A program made the position numbers and the translations under genes. A model generated the notes under the pieces. The model was not told where the DNA came from, did no database searches, and saw only the letters and a program-made list of their open reading frames with translations. 64,000 nt of DNA, from assembly GCA_049323435.1 (NCBI GenBank), contig JBMOMX010000008.1:1-64000 (forward strand), read 5' to 3'. The stretch is from UBA11222 sp049323435 (lineage in GTDB: Bacteria; Pseudomonadota; Alphaproteobacteria; UBA11222). Shown here piece after piece: positions 8,108 through 15,462 of this stretch; the stretch's first letter is position 1; each line of letters starts with the position of its first letter.

Positions 8108-8210
8108 CCTCCCCCTCACCCTAACCCTCTCCCCCGAGGGGAGAGGGAATCTCGCCCGGAACTCATATCTCCCTCTCCCCTTGGGGGAGAGGGCCGGGGT
8201 GAGGGGTGAG
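8108..8210. repeat. REP-like GC-rich palindrome, copy C
   Basis: About 103 bases, starting CCTCCCCCTCACCCTAACCC and ending CCGGGGTGAGGGGTGAG. It is built from two hairpins around AATCTCGCCCGGAACTCAT. It is highly similar to copy B and lies after the CoA-transferase gene, facing the DUF1178 gene end. Confidence 0.7.
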
Positions 8211-8299
8211 AAAATGGGAAAGCAAGCGTATCAATCTGATCACAAAAGGGTCTAGCCGCCTGAACAGGCGCAACTACAGCCTTTCGGCCTGCGGCCCGC

Positions 8300-8722
8300 T
8301 CAGTTCTCCGGCTCAATCCATGGGATGGCCGCAATTTCGATACCCTCTTCACTTAGCTCCTTGACCTGCTGCGGGGTCGCATCGCCGTAAATATTGGCGG
8401 CTTCACGCTCGCCATAGTGAATTTTGCGGGCAACTTCGGGCAACTGATCGCCGACATGTTCGGCATTCTGTTCAATATGCTGCCGCATCTGGCGCAGGAA
8501 GTGGCGCATCCGGGCCTGCCCTGCCGCCGCCTGGTCCGGTGCCTTTCTGCTATTGCCCTTGACGGCAATATTAGGCGCCATGATGGCCTTGCTGATTTTC
8601 ACCGATCCGCATTGCGGGCAGCGCAGCGCCGCTGCCTTGCATTGTTTTTCAAAGGTGTCGCTGTTGGCGAACCAGCCTTCAAAATTATGGTCATTGTCAC
8701 AGATAAGATCAAAATGAATCAT
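8300..8722 (-). CDS. DUF1178 family zinc-ribbon-like protein
   Basis: A 140-residue DUF1178 protein. The N-terminus MIHFDLICDNDHNFEGWF followed by CPQCGSVKISKAIMAP is diagnostic. Cys8, Cys28 and the CPQC pair suggest a zinc ribbon. The C-terminal half (HYGEREAANIYGDATPQQV) is the conserved region unique to the family. The biochemical role is unknown. It sits downstream of the nitrilase, glutaredoxin and ComF genes on the same strand, an order often found in alphaproteobacteria, although a DUF2336 gene is inserted here. Confidence 0.88.
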   Translation of the reverse strand: MIHFDLICDNDHNFEGWFANSDTFEKQCKAAALRCPQCGSVKISKAIMAPNIAVKGNSRKAPDQAAAGQARMRHFLRQMRQHIEQNAEHVGDQLPEVARKIHYGEREAANIYGDATPQQVKELSEEGIEIAAIPWIEPEN

Positions 8723-8813
8723 GTCAGCCCTATCCAGTGCCGAAATCCGGCCAGCAGCCTTTCATAGATGGCATGACAGCGCCGCCACGGCAAGGGTCCG
8801 GGGGCGTGAGGGT

Positions 8814-9914
8814 TCAGGCGGCGGTTTCAACACCCGGGCTTGCCCTGGCGCGCCATTGTTCAATTATGCCGTTTGCCCGTTCCTCCGGCATCGAATCAAA
8901 CAGCTGGCATACGGCCTGCAATCTCGCAGCCGGCACAGCCTTGCCGGTGCGGGCGCGCTCCAGCAGCAAAGTGATCGTGGCAAATTGCGAGCGGTCCGCG
9001 CCGATGGCCCGGCAGACAACCGCCATGCCCTGACCCTCGCCTTCAAAGGCCAGGCTGTTGATCGTGCGCGCATCAAGCATGCTGAGAACCGCCAGCCCTT
9101 CGATAAAAAGATTGAGGCGCTTTTCGCGTAAAAATCCGATAACCCGGTTAAGCGACAATTCGCCCGATGCCCGCATTTTCGCAATCAGCGCCGCCGCCTT
9201 GATATGGGTCGATGAGCTTGTCTGCGCGGCAGCCGGTTTTTCCGGCCGCACATGTTGCAGGGCCGCCTCCAGCATATCGCTGTCGATATCATATTTTGAC
9301 TGAATTTCCGCCTTCAGCGCCTGAGAAACAAAGCTGAACATTTTCTGCACCAGATCCGGCGGCAGATCGTCGCGTTCGACCAATGGCTCTTGCAGGCTGG
9401 TTTGTGTCTTGCTTTCGCTCACCAGATATTCCATTGCCGCGCTGGATATTTCAGCGCTTTTATTTTTGACCAGCGCCTGTAAAACATCCGGCTCCTCGGC
9501 CTGTACCAGGGCGGTGCTGACAGCTGCAGTAATGCCCGAGCGCATGGCCACGCTAAGCCGGTGGGCGTGGGATTTGTTGATCACAATATCGACCAGATCC
9601 TGTTCATCCAGCAGCGGGCTGTGCGAAAGTATCGGGGCTGAAACGGAAATCTCGTCGGTGGCCAGAGACAGGATTAACTGCTTGGGCGCACGCGGGCTGG
9701 CTGCCAGTTGATGCGCCAGATTGGCGCGCAGCTGGGCTTCGAATTCGCGCGACAATTTAATTAAAATATGGCCCGCCACCATTTTTTCGTCGTTATTCAG
9801 CTGACGCGGCGCTTGCAGACAGATTTCGGTAATGCGCTGCGACAGGGCATAGCGCGCCTCTGGCGCCGGATTGCGCGCAAGGTCGATTAAGTCAGTTAAA
9901 GCAGACTGTTCCAT
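8814..9914 (-). CDS. DUF2336 domain protein
   Basis: A 366-residue, largely helical protein of the DUF2336 family found in alphaproteobacteria. The repeat-like helices (for example DLVDIVINKSHAHRLSVAMR and VLQALVKNKSAEISSAAMEYLV) look HEAT-like. No signal peptide, membrane segment or catalytic motif is visible. It is a separate gene between DUF1178 and the nitrilase-family gene, on the same strand. Family members have been linked to signalling and cell-surface phenotypes in some species, but nothing here specifies a role. Confidence 0.8.
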   Translation of the reverse strand: MEQSALTDLIDLARNPAPEARYALSQRITEICLQAPRQLNNDEKMVAGHILIKLSREFEAQLRANLAHQLAASPRAPKQLILSLATDEISVSAPILSHSPLLDEQDLVDIVINKSHAHRLSVAMRSGITAAVSTALVQAEEPDVLQALVKNKSAEISSAAMEYLVSESKTQTSLQEPLVERDDLPPDLVQKMFSFVSQALKAEIQSKYDIDSDMLEAALQHVRPEKPAAAQTSSSTHIKAAALIAKMRASGELSLNRVIGFLREKRLNLFIEGLAVLSMLDARTINSLAFEGEGQGMAVVCRAIGADRSQFATITLLLERARTGKAVPAARLQAVCQLFDSMPEERANGIIEQWRARASPGVETAA

Positions 9915-9974
9915 ACGGTCAGGATTTTACCGGCAAGCCATTACCAAGATGTAAATTTTACCGCCAAGCGCTAT

Positions 9975-10820
9975 TTAACGGGGGGGAGGGACGGACAGGG
10001 AATAGGCCACATCATGGCGCAGTGATGGTACCTGGGCGCGGGCCGCCTTGACCTGTGCGGGGTCGATTTGCGCCAGAATATAGCCCACCTCTTCACCGGC
10101 ATCCGCCAGCACTTCGCCCCAGGGCGCCACAATCAGGCTGTGGCCATAGGTTTTGCGGCCATCGCCGCTATGCGTGCCGGTCTGGGCGGGGGCCAGCACA
10201 TAACATCCGGTCTCAATCGCGCGGGCGCGTTGCAGGATATGCCAATGCGCCTGTCCCGTGGTTTTGGTAAATGCGGCCGGTATGGTCAGAAAATCCGCCC
10301 CGGCCTGCGCCAGCGCCCGGTACAGATGCGCAAAGCGCAGATCATAGCAGATGCTCAGCCCCAGCCGTCCCCAGGGCAGATCATGCAGCACCGCACGGCA
10401 TCCCGGTACAAAGCTTTTTGATTCCCGGTAGCGTTCTCCATTGGGTAAATCCACATCGAACATATGAATTTTATCATAGCTCGCGGCAATCCGCCCCTTT
10501 GGATCAAACAGAAAACAGCGGTTGGCGAGTCTTGTCTCCTCGACACGAATGGGGATTGACCCGATCAGCAGCCAGACCTGCAATTCCGCCGCAAGGGCCG
10601 CAAAGGCGGCAACCGCCGGGTCCGCATCCTGGGCAAAGGTGCAATCGCGGATAATATCCGCCTGCATACGGGTCACCAAAGTGGTCACTTCGGGTGTGGT
10701 GATGAACTGCGCCCCGGCGGCAGCGGCCTGACGCGCCAGATCCGTCACTGCCGCAATATTCTCGGCCACGACGGCGCTGGAATTGAGTTGCAGACAGGCC
10801 GCCGTAAAAATCTCAGACAT
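9975..10820 (-). CDS. Nitrilase-superfamily amidohydrolase (Nit1-like)
   Basis: A 281-residue carbon-nitrogen hydrolase. The catalytic triad is visible: Glu44 in TTPEVTT, Lys117 in SYDKIHMFDVDLP and Cys158 in LSICYDLRF. The segment KIHMFDVDLPNGERYRES matches the Nit1 branch, whose characterised members hydrolyse deaminated glutathione, so a metabolite-repair role is likely. It starts 44 bases after the glutaredoxin stop on the same strand, and the association with glutaredoxin fits glutathione-linked repair. The exact substrate is an inference. Confidence 0.88.
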   Translation of the reverse strand: MSEIFTAACLQLNSSAVVAENIAAVTDLARQAAAAGAQFITTPEVTTLVTRMQADIIRDCTFAQDADPAVAAFAALAAELQVWLLIGSIPIRVEETRLANRCFLFDPKGRIAASYDKIHMFDVDLPNGERYRESKSFVPGCRAVLHDLPWGRLGLSICYDLRFAHLYRALAQAGADFLTIPAAFTKTTGQAHWHILQRARAIETGCYVLAPAQTGTHSGDGRKTYGHSLIVAPWGEVLADAGEEVGYILAQIDPAQVKAARAQVPSLRHDVAYSLSVPPPR

Positions 10821-10864
10821 ATTCAGTTATACCTGTTTATTCCTGCCGCACCGCGCCCAGGATA

Positions 10865-11122
10865 TCACCCCGCCAGCAGCGCGTCGAGCCTGCCTGCGCC
10901 TTCCAGCGCATACAGATCATCGCAGCCGCCAATATACGCATCGCCAATAAAAATCTGCGGGACCGTATAGCCGCCGCTGGCGCGCCGGGTCATTTCCTGC
11001 CGCGCGCCCGGTACGGTGTCTACATCAATTTCCTCAAAATCCGCACCCTTTTTGCTCAGCAGCGCCTTGGCGCGGTGGCAATAGGGGCAGAACATCGAAC
11101 TGTATATGGTGATCCTTGGCAT
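10865..11122 (-). CDS. grxC: Glutaredoxin 3
   Basis: An 85-residue dithiol glutaredoxin. The active site CPYC lies at residues 12-15 (YSSMFCPYCHRAKALL). The glutathione-binding segments YTVPQIFIG and GGCDDLYALE are both present. It would reduce disulfides and mixed glutathione disulfides in the cytoplasm. The ATG at 11122 follows GGAGTGTC; an upstream extension has no similarity. It lies between comF-like and nitrilase genes on the same strand and is probably co-transcribed with them. Confidence 0.94.
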   Translation of the reverse strand: MPRITIYSSMFCPYCHRAKALLSKKGADFEEIDVDTVPGARQEMTRRASGGYTVPQIFIGDAYIGGCDDLYALEGAGRLDALLAG

Positions 11123-11166
11123 GACACTCCTGGGCGGTCGGAAATCCATGTTCCTATATAGCCATG

Positions 11167-11937
11167 CTAGCCCGGCCGGACAACCCGCGCCAGACAGAGC
11201 ACATCCACACGCGCCGCGCCCGCATCGCGCAGAATGCGCGCACAGGCCTGGGCCGTGGCGCCAGTGGTTAGCACGTCATCTATCAATAACAGGTTACGCC
11301 CGCCCGGATGCGCGGCATGGCCGGGACGCAGGGCAATGGCGCCCAACAGATTGCGCTGGCGCGCATCGCGGCTTAATCCGCCCATAGGGGGCGTATGCCG
11401 GGTCCGTACCAGCAGATCCACAGCCGCCGGAATGCCGCTGAGCCGCGCCAAAGCCAGTGTCAGCACCGCCGATTGATTATAGCGGCGCCGGAACAGGCGC
11501 TTCCAGTGCAGTGGCACCGGCACGATCAAATCCGCGTCAGCCAGTAATTCGGCCCCCGCGCGGGCCATCCAGGCGGCAAAGGCGGGGGCGCCTTCCATCC
11601 GGTCGCCATGCTTGAACGCCAGAATCATCTCGCGGCTGGCATCGTCATATTGAAACACGGCGCGCGCGCGGTCAAAGGCGGGCACCGCCGCCAGGCAGGG
11701 GGCGCAGGAAAAATCCTGTCCCTGGGCCAGTTCGAACGCGAAAGGCTGGCCGCATCGGGCGCAGTGCGGCGGTGTGATGAAGCTTATGGCATTCCAGGCG
11801 GGGGCGCTGATCTGGCCCTGCCGGTCCACGATCTCGCCGGTAACAAGGCAGCGCGGCGGCAGCACCCCATCCGCCAGCAGCATGCCTGTCTGACGCAAGG
11901 AAGAATGCAACCGCGTTATCCAGTGCTGTAGCTGCAT
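11167..11937 (-). CDS. ComF family phosphoribosyltransferase-like protein
   Basis: A 256-residue ComF protein. The N-terminal part has a cysteine cluster (CARCGQPF and CAPCL) that probably binds zinc. The C-terminal part is a type I phosphoribosyltransferase fold with the PRPP-binding motif LLIDDVLTTGATAQACA. In competent bacteria ComF acts in DNA uptake, but in proteobacteria the family is widespread and its substrate unknown. It is the first gene of the comF-grxC-nitrilase set and diverges from a methyltransferase gene at 11988. ComF is of passing interest because GTA DNA uptake uses competence-type proteins in Rhodobacter; no link is shown here. Confidence 0.85.
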   Translation of the reverse strand: MQLQHWITRLHSSLRQTGMLLADGVLPPRCLVTGEIVDRQGQISAPAWNAISFITPPHCARCGQPFAFELAQGQDFSCAPCLAAVPAFDRARAVFQYDDASREMILAFKHGDRMEGAPAFAAWMARAGAELLADADLIVPVPLHWKRLFRRRYNQSAVLTLALARLSGIPAAVDLLVRTRHTPPMGGLSRDARQRNLLGAIALRPGHAAHPGGRNLLLIDDVLTTGATAQACARILRDAGAARVDVLCLARVVRPG

Positions 11938-11987
11938 CTCCTCACTTCCACTATTCCGCTTTCTGCCTGCGCATAATACTATGTCAT

Positions 11988-12818
11988 ATGACCATCACAA
12001 AATCTGCGCCAATCACACAGCCAAACGCGCCCTTTGACCGCCGGCTGTTGCGCCAGCGCCGTCAGCGCGCGGCCGCCCATCTGCATCGGCATGATTTTTT
12101 GCTGCGCGAAGCGGGATCGCGCCTGCTGGAGCGGCTGGAAGGGTTCGGCCGGGGCTTTGCGCTGGCGCTTGATCTTGGCTGTCATCGCGGCGAATTGGGC
12201 GCAATGCTGGCGCTGCATCCGGGTCATGGGATTGTACAGCTTGTTCAGTGCGATCTGGCCGCTGCGCTGGTGGCGCAGGCGGCCGGACTGCGGCTGGTTG
12301 CCGATGAAGAAGCGCTGCCGCTGGCGCCGCAGTCGCTGGATCTGGTGTTGAGCCTGTTGAGCCTGCACTGGGTCAATGATCTGCCCGGCTGCCTGGTGCA
12401 AATCAGGCGTACGCTGCGGCCGGGCGGGCTGTTTCTCGGCTCCATGCTGGGCGGGGAAACGCTGCGTGAATTGCGCCATTGCCTGGCCGAAGCCGAGATG
12501 GCCTGTGAGAATGGCCTGAGCCCGCGTGTGTCGCCCTTTGTGGATGTGCGTGACGCAGGCGCATTGCTGCAACGGGCGGGCTTTGCCCGGCCGGTTGCAG
12601 ATGTCGATACGATCACGGTCAGCTATGCCGATCCGCTGGCGCTGATGCGCGAAATCCGGGGCATGGGAGAAAGCAATGTTCTGCATGCGCGCCGCCGCAA
12701 TTTTCTGCGCCATGAAACACTGGCTGCGGCGGCAAAACTATATCATGAAAAATTCAGCGGCCCTGACGGGCGCATTCGGGCCACATTTCAGATTGTCACA
12801 CTGACCGGCTGGCATTGA
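11988..12818 (+). CDS. SAM-dependent methyltransferase (BioC/NDUFAF5-like)
   Basis: A 276-residue class I methyltransferase. The SAM-binding core is ALALDLGCHRGELGAML-like near residues 55-72, and LDLVLSLLSLHWVNDLPG is the characteristic motif of the BioC/NDUFAF5 subgroup. The C-terminal part contains MREIRGMGESNVLHARRRNF, also shared with NDUFAF5 homologues, which act on complex I assembly in mitochondria. No biotin genes lie nearby, so a BioC role is not supported. It is divergent from comF. Confidence 0.82.
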   Translation: MTITKSAPITQPNAPFDRRLLRQRRQRAAAHLHRHDFLLREAGSRLLERLEGFGRGFALALDLGCHRGELGAMLALHPGHGIVQLVQCDLAAALVAQAAGLRLVADEEALPLAPQSLDLVLSLLSLHWVNDLPGCLVQIRRTLRPGGLFLGSMLGGETLRELRHCLAEAEMACENGLSPRVSPFVDVRDAGALLQRAGFARPVADVDTITVSYADPLALMREIRGMGESNVLHARRRNFLRHETLAAAAKLYHEKFSGPDGRIRATFQIVTLTGWH

Positions 12819-12828
12819 TCGCCGCAGA

Positions 12829-12996
12829 TCACAGCGCAGCAATGGCGTCCGCAACAAAGATCAGCGAATCCGATACCTGGCCGCCAAGCGCAAAGATCGC
12901 CGCCATGATGACAAGTGCAATGCCGCCCGCAATCAAGCCATATTCGATCGCCGCAGCGCCGGAATTCTGTTGCAGAAAATCTCGCATTTTTCGCAT
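12829..12996 (-). CDS. Flp/Fap type IVb pilin
   Basis: A 55-residue Flp-type pilin. After a short basic leader, GAAAIEYGLIAGGIALVIMA is the hallmark processing and N-terminal helix region; cleavage is expected before or within the GAAAIEYGL segment by a TadV-type prepilin peptidase. The ATG at 12996 was chosen because AAGGG lies nine bases upstream. No tad/cpa assembly genes are present in the window, so this is an orphan pilin locus whose secretion machinery must lie elsewhere. Confidence 0.85.
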   Translation of the reverse strand: MRKMRDFLQQNSGAAAIEYGLIAGGIALVIMAAIFALGGQVSDSLIFVADAIAAL

Positions 12997-13088
12997 GCTC
13001 AGCATCCCTTCGTTCAAACCGGCGGGCAGGGGACAGCCAGTACAGGATAGATCGGCAGCGATTCTAGAACGGCAAGATTAATATTTTG

Positions 13089-13520
13089 TCAGCATTTCAG
13101 AAATTGCAGCAATGGACCCAATAATGGGATATCTGCGGGGGGCATGGGATATTCACAAATGCGTGAGGCTGGCGCCCAGGCCAGATTTTGACCCTCCCGC
13201 GCACGGCACGCCCCCTGCCAGCGCCTGCAGGCATAAAGCGGCATCAGCAGATGAAAATCGCCCTCTTGCGGCCCATAACTGTGGGAGGCAAAGCATAGCG
13301 GCGTCAGATCCTGCGCTGCCGCCTCAATGCCCAGCTCCTCATGCAGCTCACGTATCAGGCAGGCTTCGGGGGTCTCGCCCGGTTCGCATTTTCCGCCGGG
13401 AAACTCCCACAGGCCTGGCATGGATTTGCCGGGCGGGCGGCGTGCCAGCAGGACACGATTTTCGCTGTCGATCAGCGCACAGGCTATAACGAGAAGCAGG
13501 CGTTTCACGCCGTGCGCCAT
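13089..13520 (-). CDS. mutT: MutT-type NUDIX hydrolase
   Basis: A 143-residue (d)NTP pyrophosphohydrolase. The Nudix box runs from residue 42 to about 64 (GGKCEPGETPEACLIRELHE then ELGIE), with all catalytic glutamates present. The preceding RRPPGKSMPGLWEFPGG is the MutT-type substrate-binding segment for 8-oxo-dGTP. The ATG at 13520 lies within the end of the GNAT gene (16-base overlap), and homology starts there. With GNAT and argJ it forms a tightly overlapping minus-strand operon common in alphaproteobacteria next to secA. Confidence 0.88.
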   Translation of the reverse strand: MAHGVKRLLLVIACALIDSENRVLLARRPPGKSMPGLWEFPGGKCEPGETPEACLIRELHEELGIEAAAQDLTPLCFASHSYGPQEGDFHLLMPLYACRRWQGACRAREGQNLAWAPASRICEYPMPPADIPLLGPLLQFLKC

Positions 13521-14044
13521 TGATAGCGGCGGATAATTCGCACGCCGCCGCGATGTGGAATGTCTTCTTCCCAGCAATCCTGATACGCAAATCCGCATTT
13601 GGTCAGCACACGGATGGATGCGGTGTTTTCCTCAAACACCGCCGCATCGACCCGGCGGCAGTTTAGGCTTTGCCTGCTATATTCCAGCGTGGCTTGCAGC
13701 GCCTCGCTGGCATATCCCTGTCCCCAATGTTCCTGACCAAGCCAGTATCCGGCTTCCAGCGGCGCCACATCCAGCACCAGCCCGATCAGGCCGAGCAGCG
13801 CCAGATCCTCCTGCCGGACAAGGGCGAAAACAGATTCTCTGCCGGCATCCGCGGCCAGCATGGCGCGTTCAACGAAATGCCGCGCCTCGGCCATATTGAA
13901 CGGAAAAGACAGGTTTACCGTCTGTTTCGCCACCTCCCAATTATCCGCCAGGGGCTGGATCAGGGCGGCATCGTCCGCTTGCAGGCGGCGAAGCCACAGC
14001 CGCTGCGTGCGCGTGATCACTTCCGGGTCGGCGTTCCTTTTCAA
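13505..14044 (-). CDS. GNAT family N-acetyltransferase (RimJ/RimL-like)
   Basis: A 179-residue GNAT protein of the ribosomal-protein-alanine acetyltransferase type. It opens with RTQRLWLRRLQADDAALIQ and has the acetyl-CoA region in GYWLGQEHWGQGYASEALQATLEY, followed by RRVDAAVFEENTASIRVLTKCGF, both standard RimJ/L features. It overlaps argJ by four bases upstream and mutT downstream, so the three are co-translated. Its true target, ribosomal protein or small molecule, is unknown. Confidence 0.85.
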   Translation of the reverse strand: MKRNADPEVITRTQRLWLRRLQADDAALIQPLADNWEVAKQTVNLSFPFNMAEARHFVERAMLAADAGRESVFALVRQEDLALLGLIGLVLDVAPLEAGYWLGQEHWGQGYASEALQATLEYSRQSLNCRRVDAAVFEENTASIRVLTKCGFAYQDCWEEDIPHRGGVRIIRRYQWRTA

Positions 14045-15285
14045 GACCGGTAATCCGCATTGATGTCGATATAGCCATGCGTCAGATCGCAGGTCCAGAC
14101 CGTGGCCGACGCCTTGCCCACGCCGACATCCACCTCTATCGAAATTTCATCGCCCTTCATATGCGCGGTCACACCTGCTTCGGAATAGGCCGGATCGGCC
14201 ATGCCCTTGCGCGCCACCGGCAGGCCGCCAATGCGCACCACCAGCGCATCGCGGCTGGCGGCTTCGCCGGCCTTGCCGACCGCCATGACGATGCGGCCCC
14301 AATTGGCGTCTTCGCCCGCAATGGCGGTTTTCACCAGCGGCGAATTGGCGATCGACATGGCAATGCGTTTGGCCGCGCGCGCGGAGGCCGCGCCGCCCAC
14401 ACGGATGGTGATAAATTTGCGCGCGCCCTCGCCGTCACGCACCACCTGACGCGCCAGATCGCCCATCACCACATCCAGTTTCTGACGAAAATCGCGCAGA
14501 CGCGGATCGCCCGCGCGGGTAATCGCGCCATGCCCCGCTTTGCCCGTCGCAAACAGCATCAGCGTATCACTGGTTGAGGTGTCGCCATCGACGGTGATCC
14601 TGTTGAAGCTGCTCTCTGCCGCCTTGCGCAACAAGGCATGCAGCACATCGCCAGGGATCGCCGCATCCGTCGCCACATAGGCCAGCATCGTTGCCATATC
14701 CGGTGCAATCATGCCCGAACCCTTGGCGATGCCATTAATGCGCACTTCGACGCCGTCTATTCTGGCGCTTGCGCTTGCGCCTTTGGCAAATGTGTCGGTG
14801 GTGCGAATGGCTCCGGCGCCCGCTTTCCAGCCATCCGCCTGCAACCCCGCAGCAAGACCGGGCAATAGCCGCGTGATCTTGCCTGCATCCAGCGGCACCC
14901 CGATCACTCCGGTGGAGCCAATCATCACCTGGCCCCTGGTGCAGCCAAGCTGGGCAGCCGTGCTGGCCGCACAGTCCAGCACGGCCATATCTCCCTTTTT
15001 ACCGGTAAAGGCGTTGGCATTACCGGCATTGACCAGCAGTGCGCGCGCCGACCCCCAGCCCTGTTTCAGCTGCTTGCGGCACCAGTCCACCGGGGCTGAC
15101 GGGGCCCTCGATGTCGTGAACAGCCCGGCCACCTGTGTTCCCTTGTCAAACGCCATCAGCAGCAGATCATCACGCCCTTGATAGCGCATCCCGCTGGCCC
15201 CGGCCGCCAGGCGCACCCCTGAGACAGGAGGCAAATCCGGAAATTTTTTGGGGGCAAGTGGCGATAGGGCTGATTTGGCGGACAT
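14041..15285 (-). CDS. argJ: Bifunctional ornithine acetyltransferase / N-acetylglutamate synthase
   Basis: A 414-residue ArgJ, which transfers acetyl from N-acetylornithine to glutamate in the cyclic arginine pathway. The autocleavage and nucleophile motif is DMATML, with Thr199 as the expected nucleophile and new N-terminus of the beta chain. The oxyanion region IGSTGVIGVPL lies near residues 122-132, and the C-terminal IDINADYRS matches the family end. Length is full. It is first in the argJ-GNAT-mutT operon and diverges from secA across 177 bases. Confidence 0.94.
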   Translation of the reverse strand: MSAKSALSPLAPKKFPDLPPVSGVRLAAGASGMRYQGRDDLLLMAFDKGTQVAGLFTTSRAPSAPVDWCRKQLKQGWGSARALLVNAGNANAFTGKKGDMAVLDCAASTAAQLGCTRGQVMIGSTGVIGVPLDAGKITRLLPGLAAGLQADGWKAGAGAIRTTDTFAKGASASARIDGVEVRINGIAKGSGMIAPDMATMLAYVATDAAIPGDVLHALLRKAAESSFNRITVDGDTSTSDTLMLFATGKAGHGAITRAGDPRLRDFRQKLDVVMGDLARQVVRDGEGARKFITIRVGGAASARAAKRIAMSIANSPLVKTAIAGEDANWGRIVMAVGKAGEAASRDALVVRIGGLPVARKGMADPAYSEAGVTAHMKGDEISIEVDVGVGKASATVWTCDLTHGYIDINADYRS

Positions 15286-15462
15286 TTAGGTAACTCCTGC
15301 AAATACCAAATGTCATAGTAAGTCCTTATAAAGAAAGGCTCAATATAGAATCGGGGCGGGTCATGCGAAGATCGCGCCAGCCGTGCTTAACATTGACAGG
15401 GCAGGCCGTGAACCTTATGTCTCAGCTCTGCCGATTGACAGGCGAAAAGGATTTTTCAGGCT

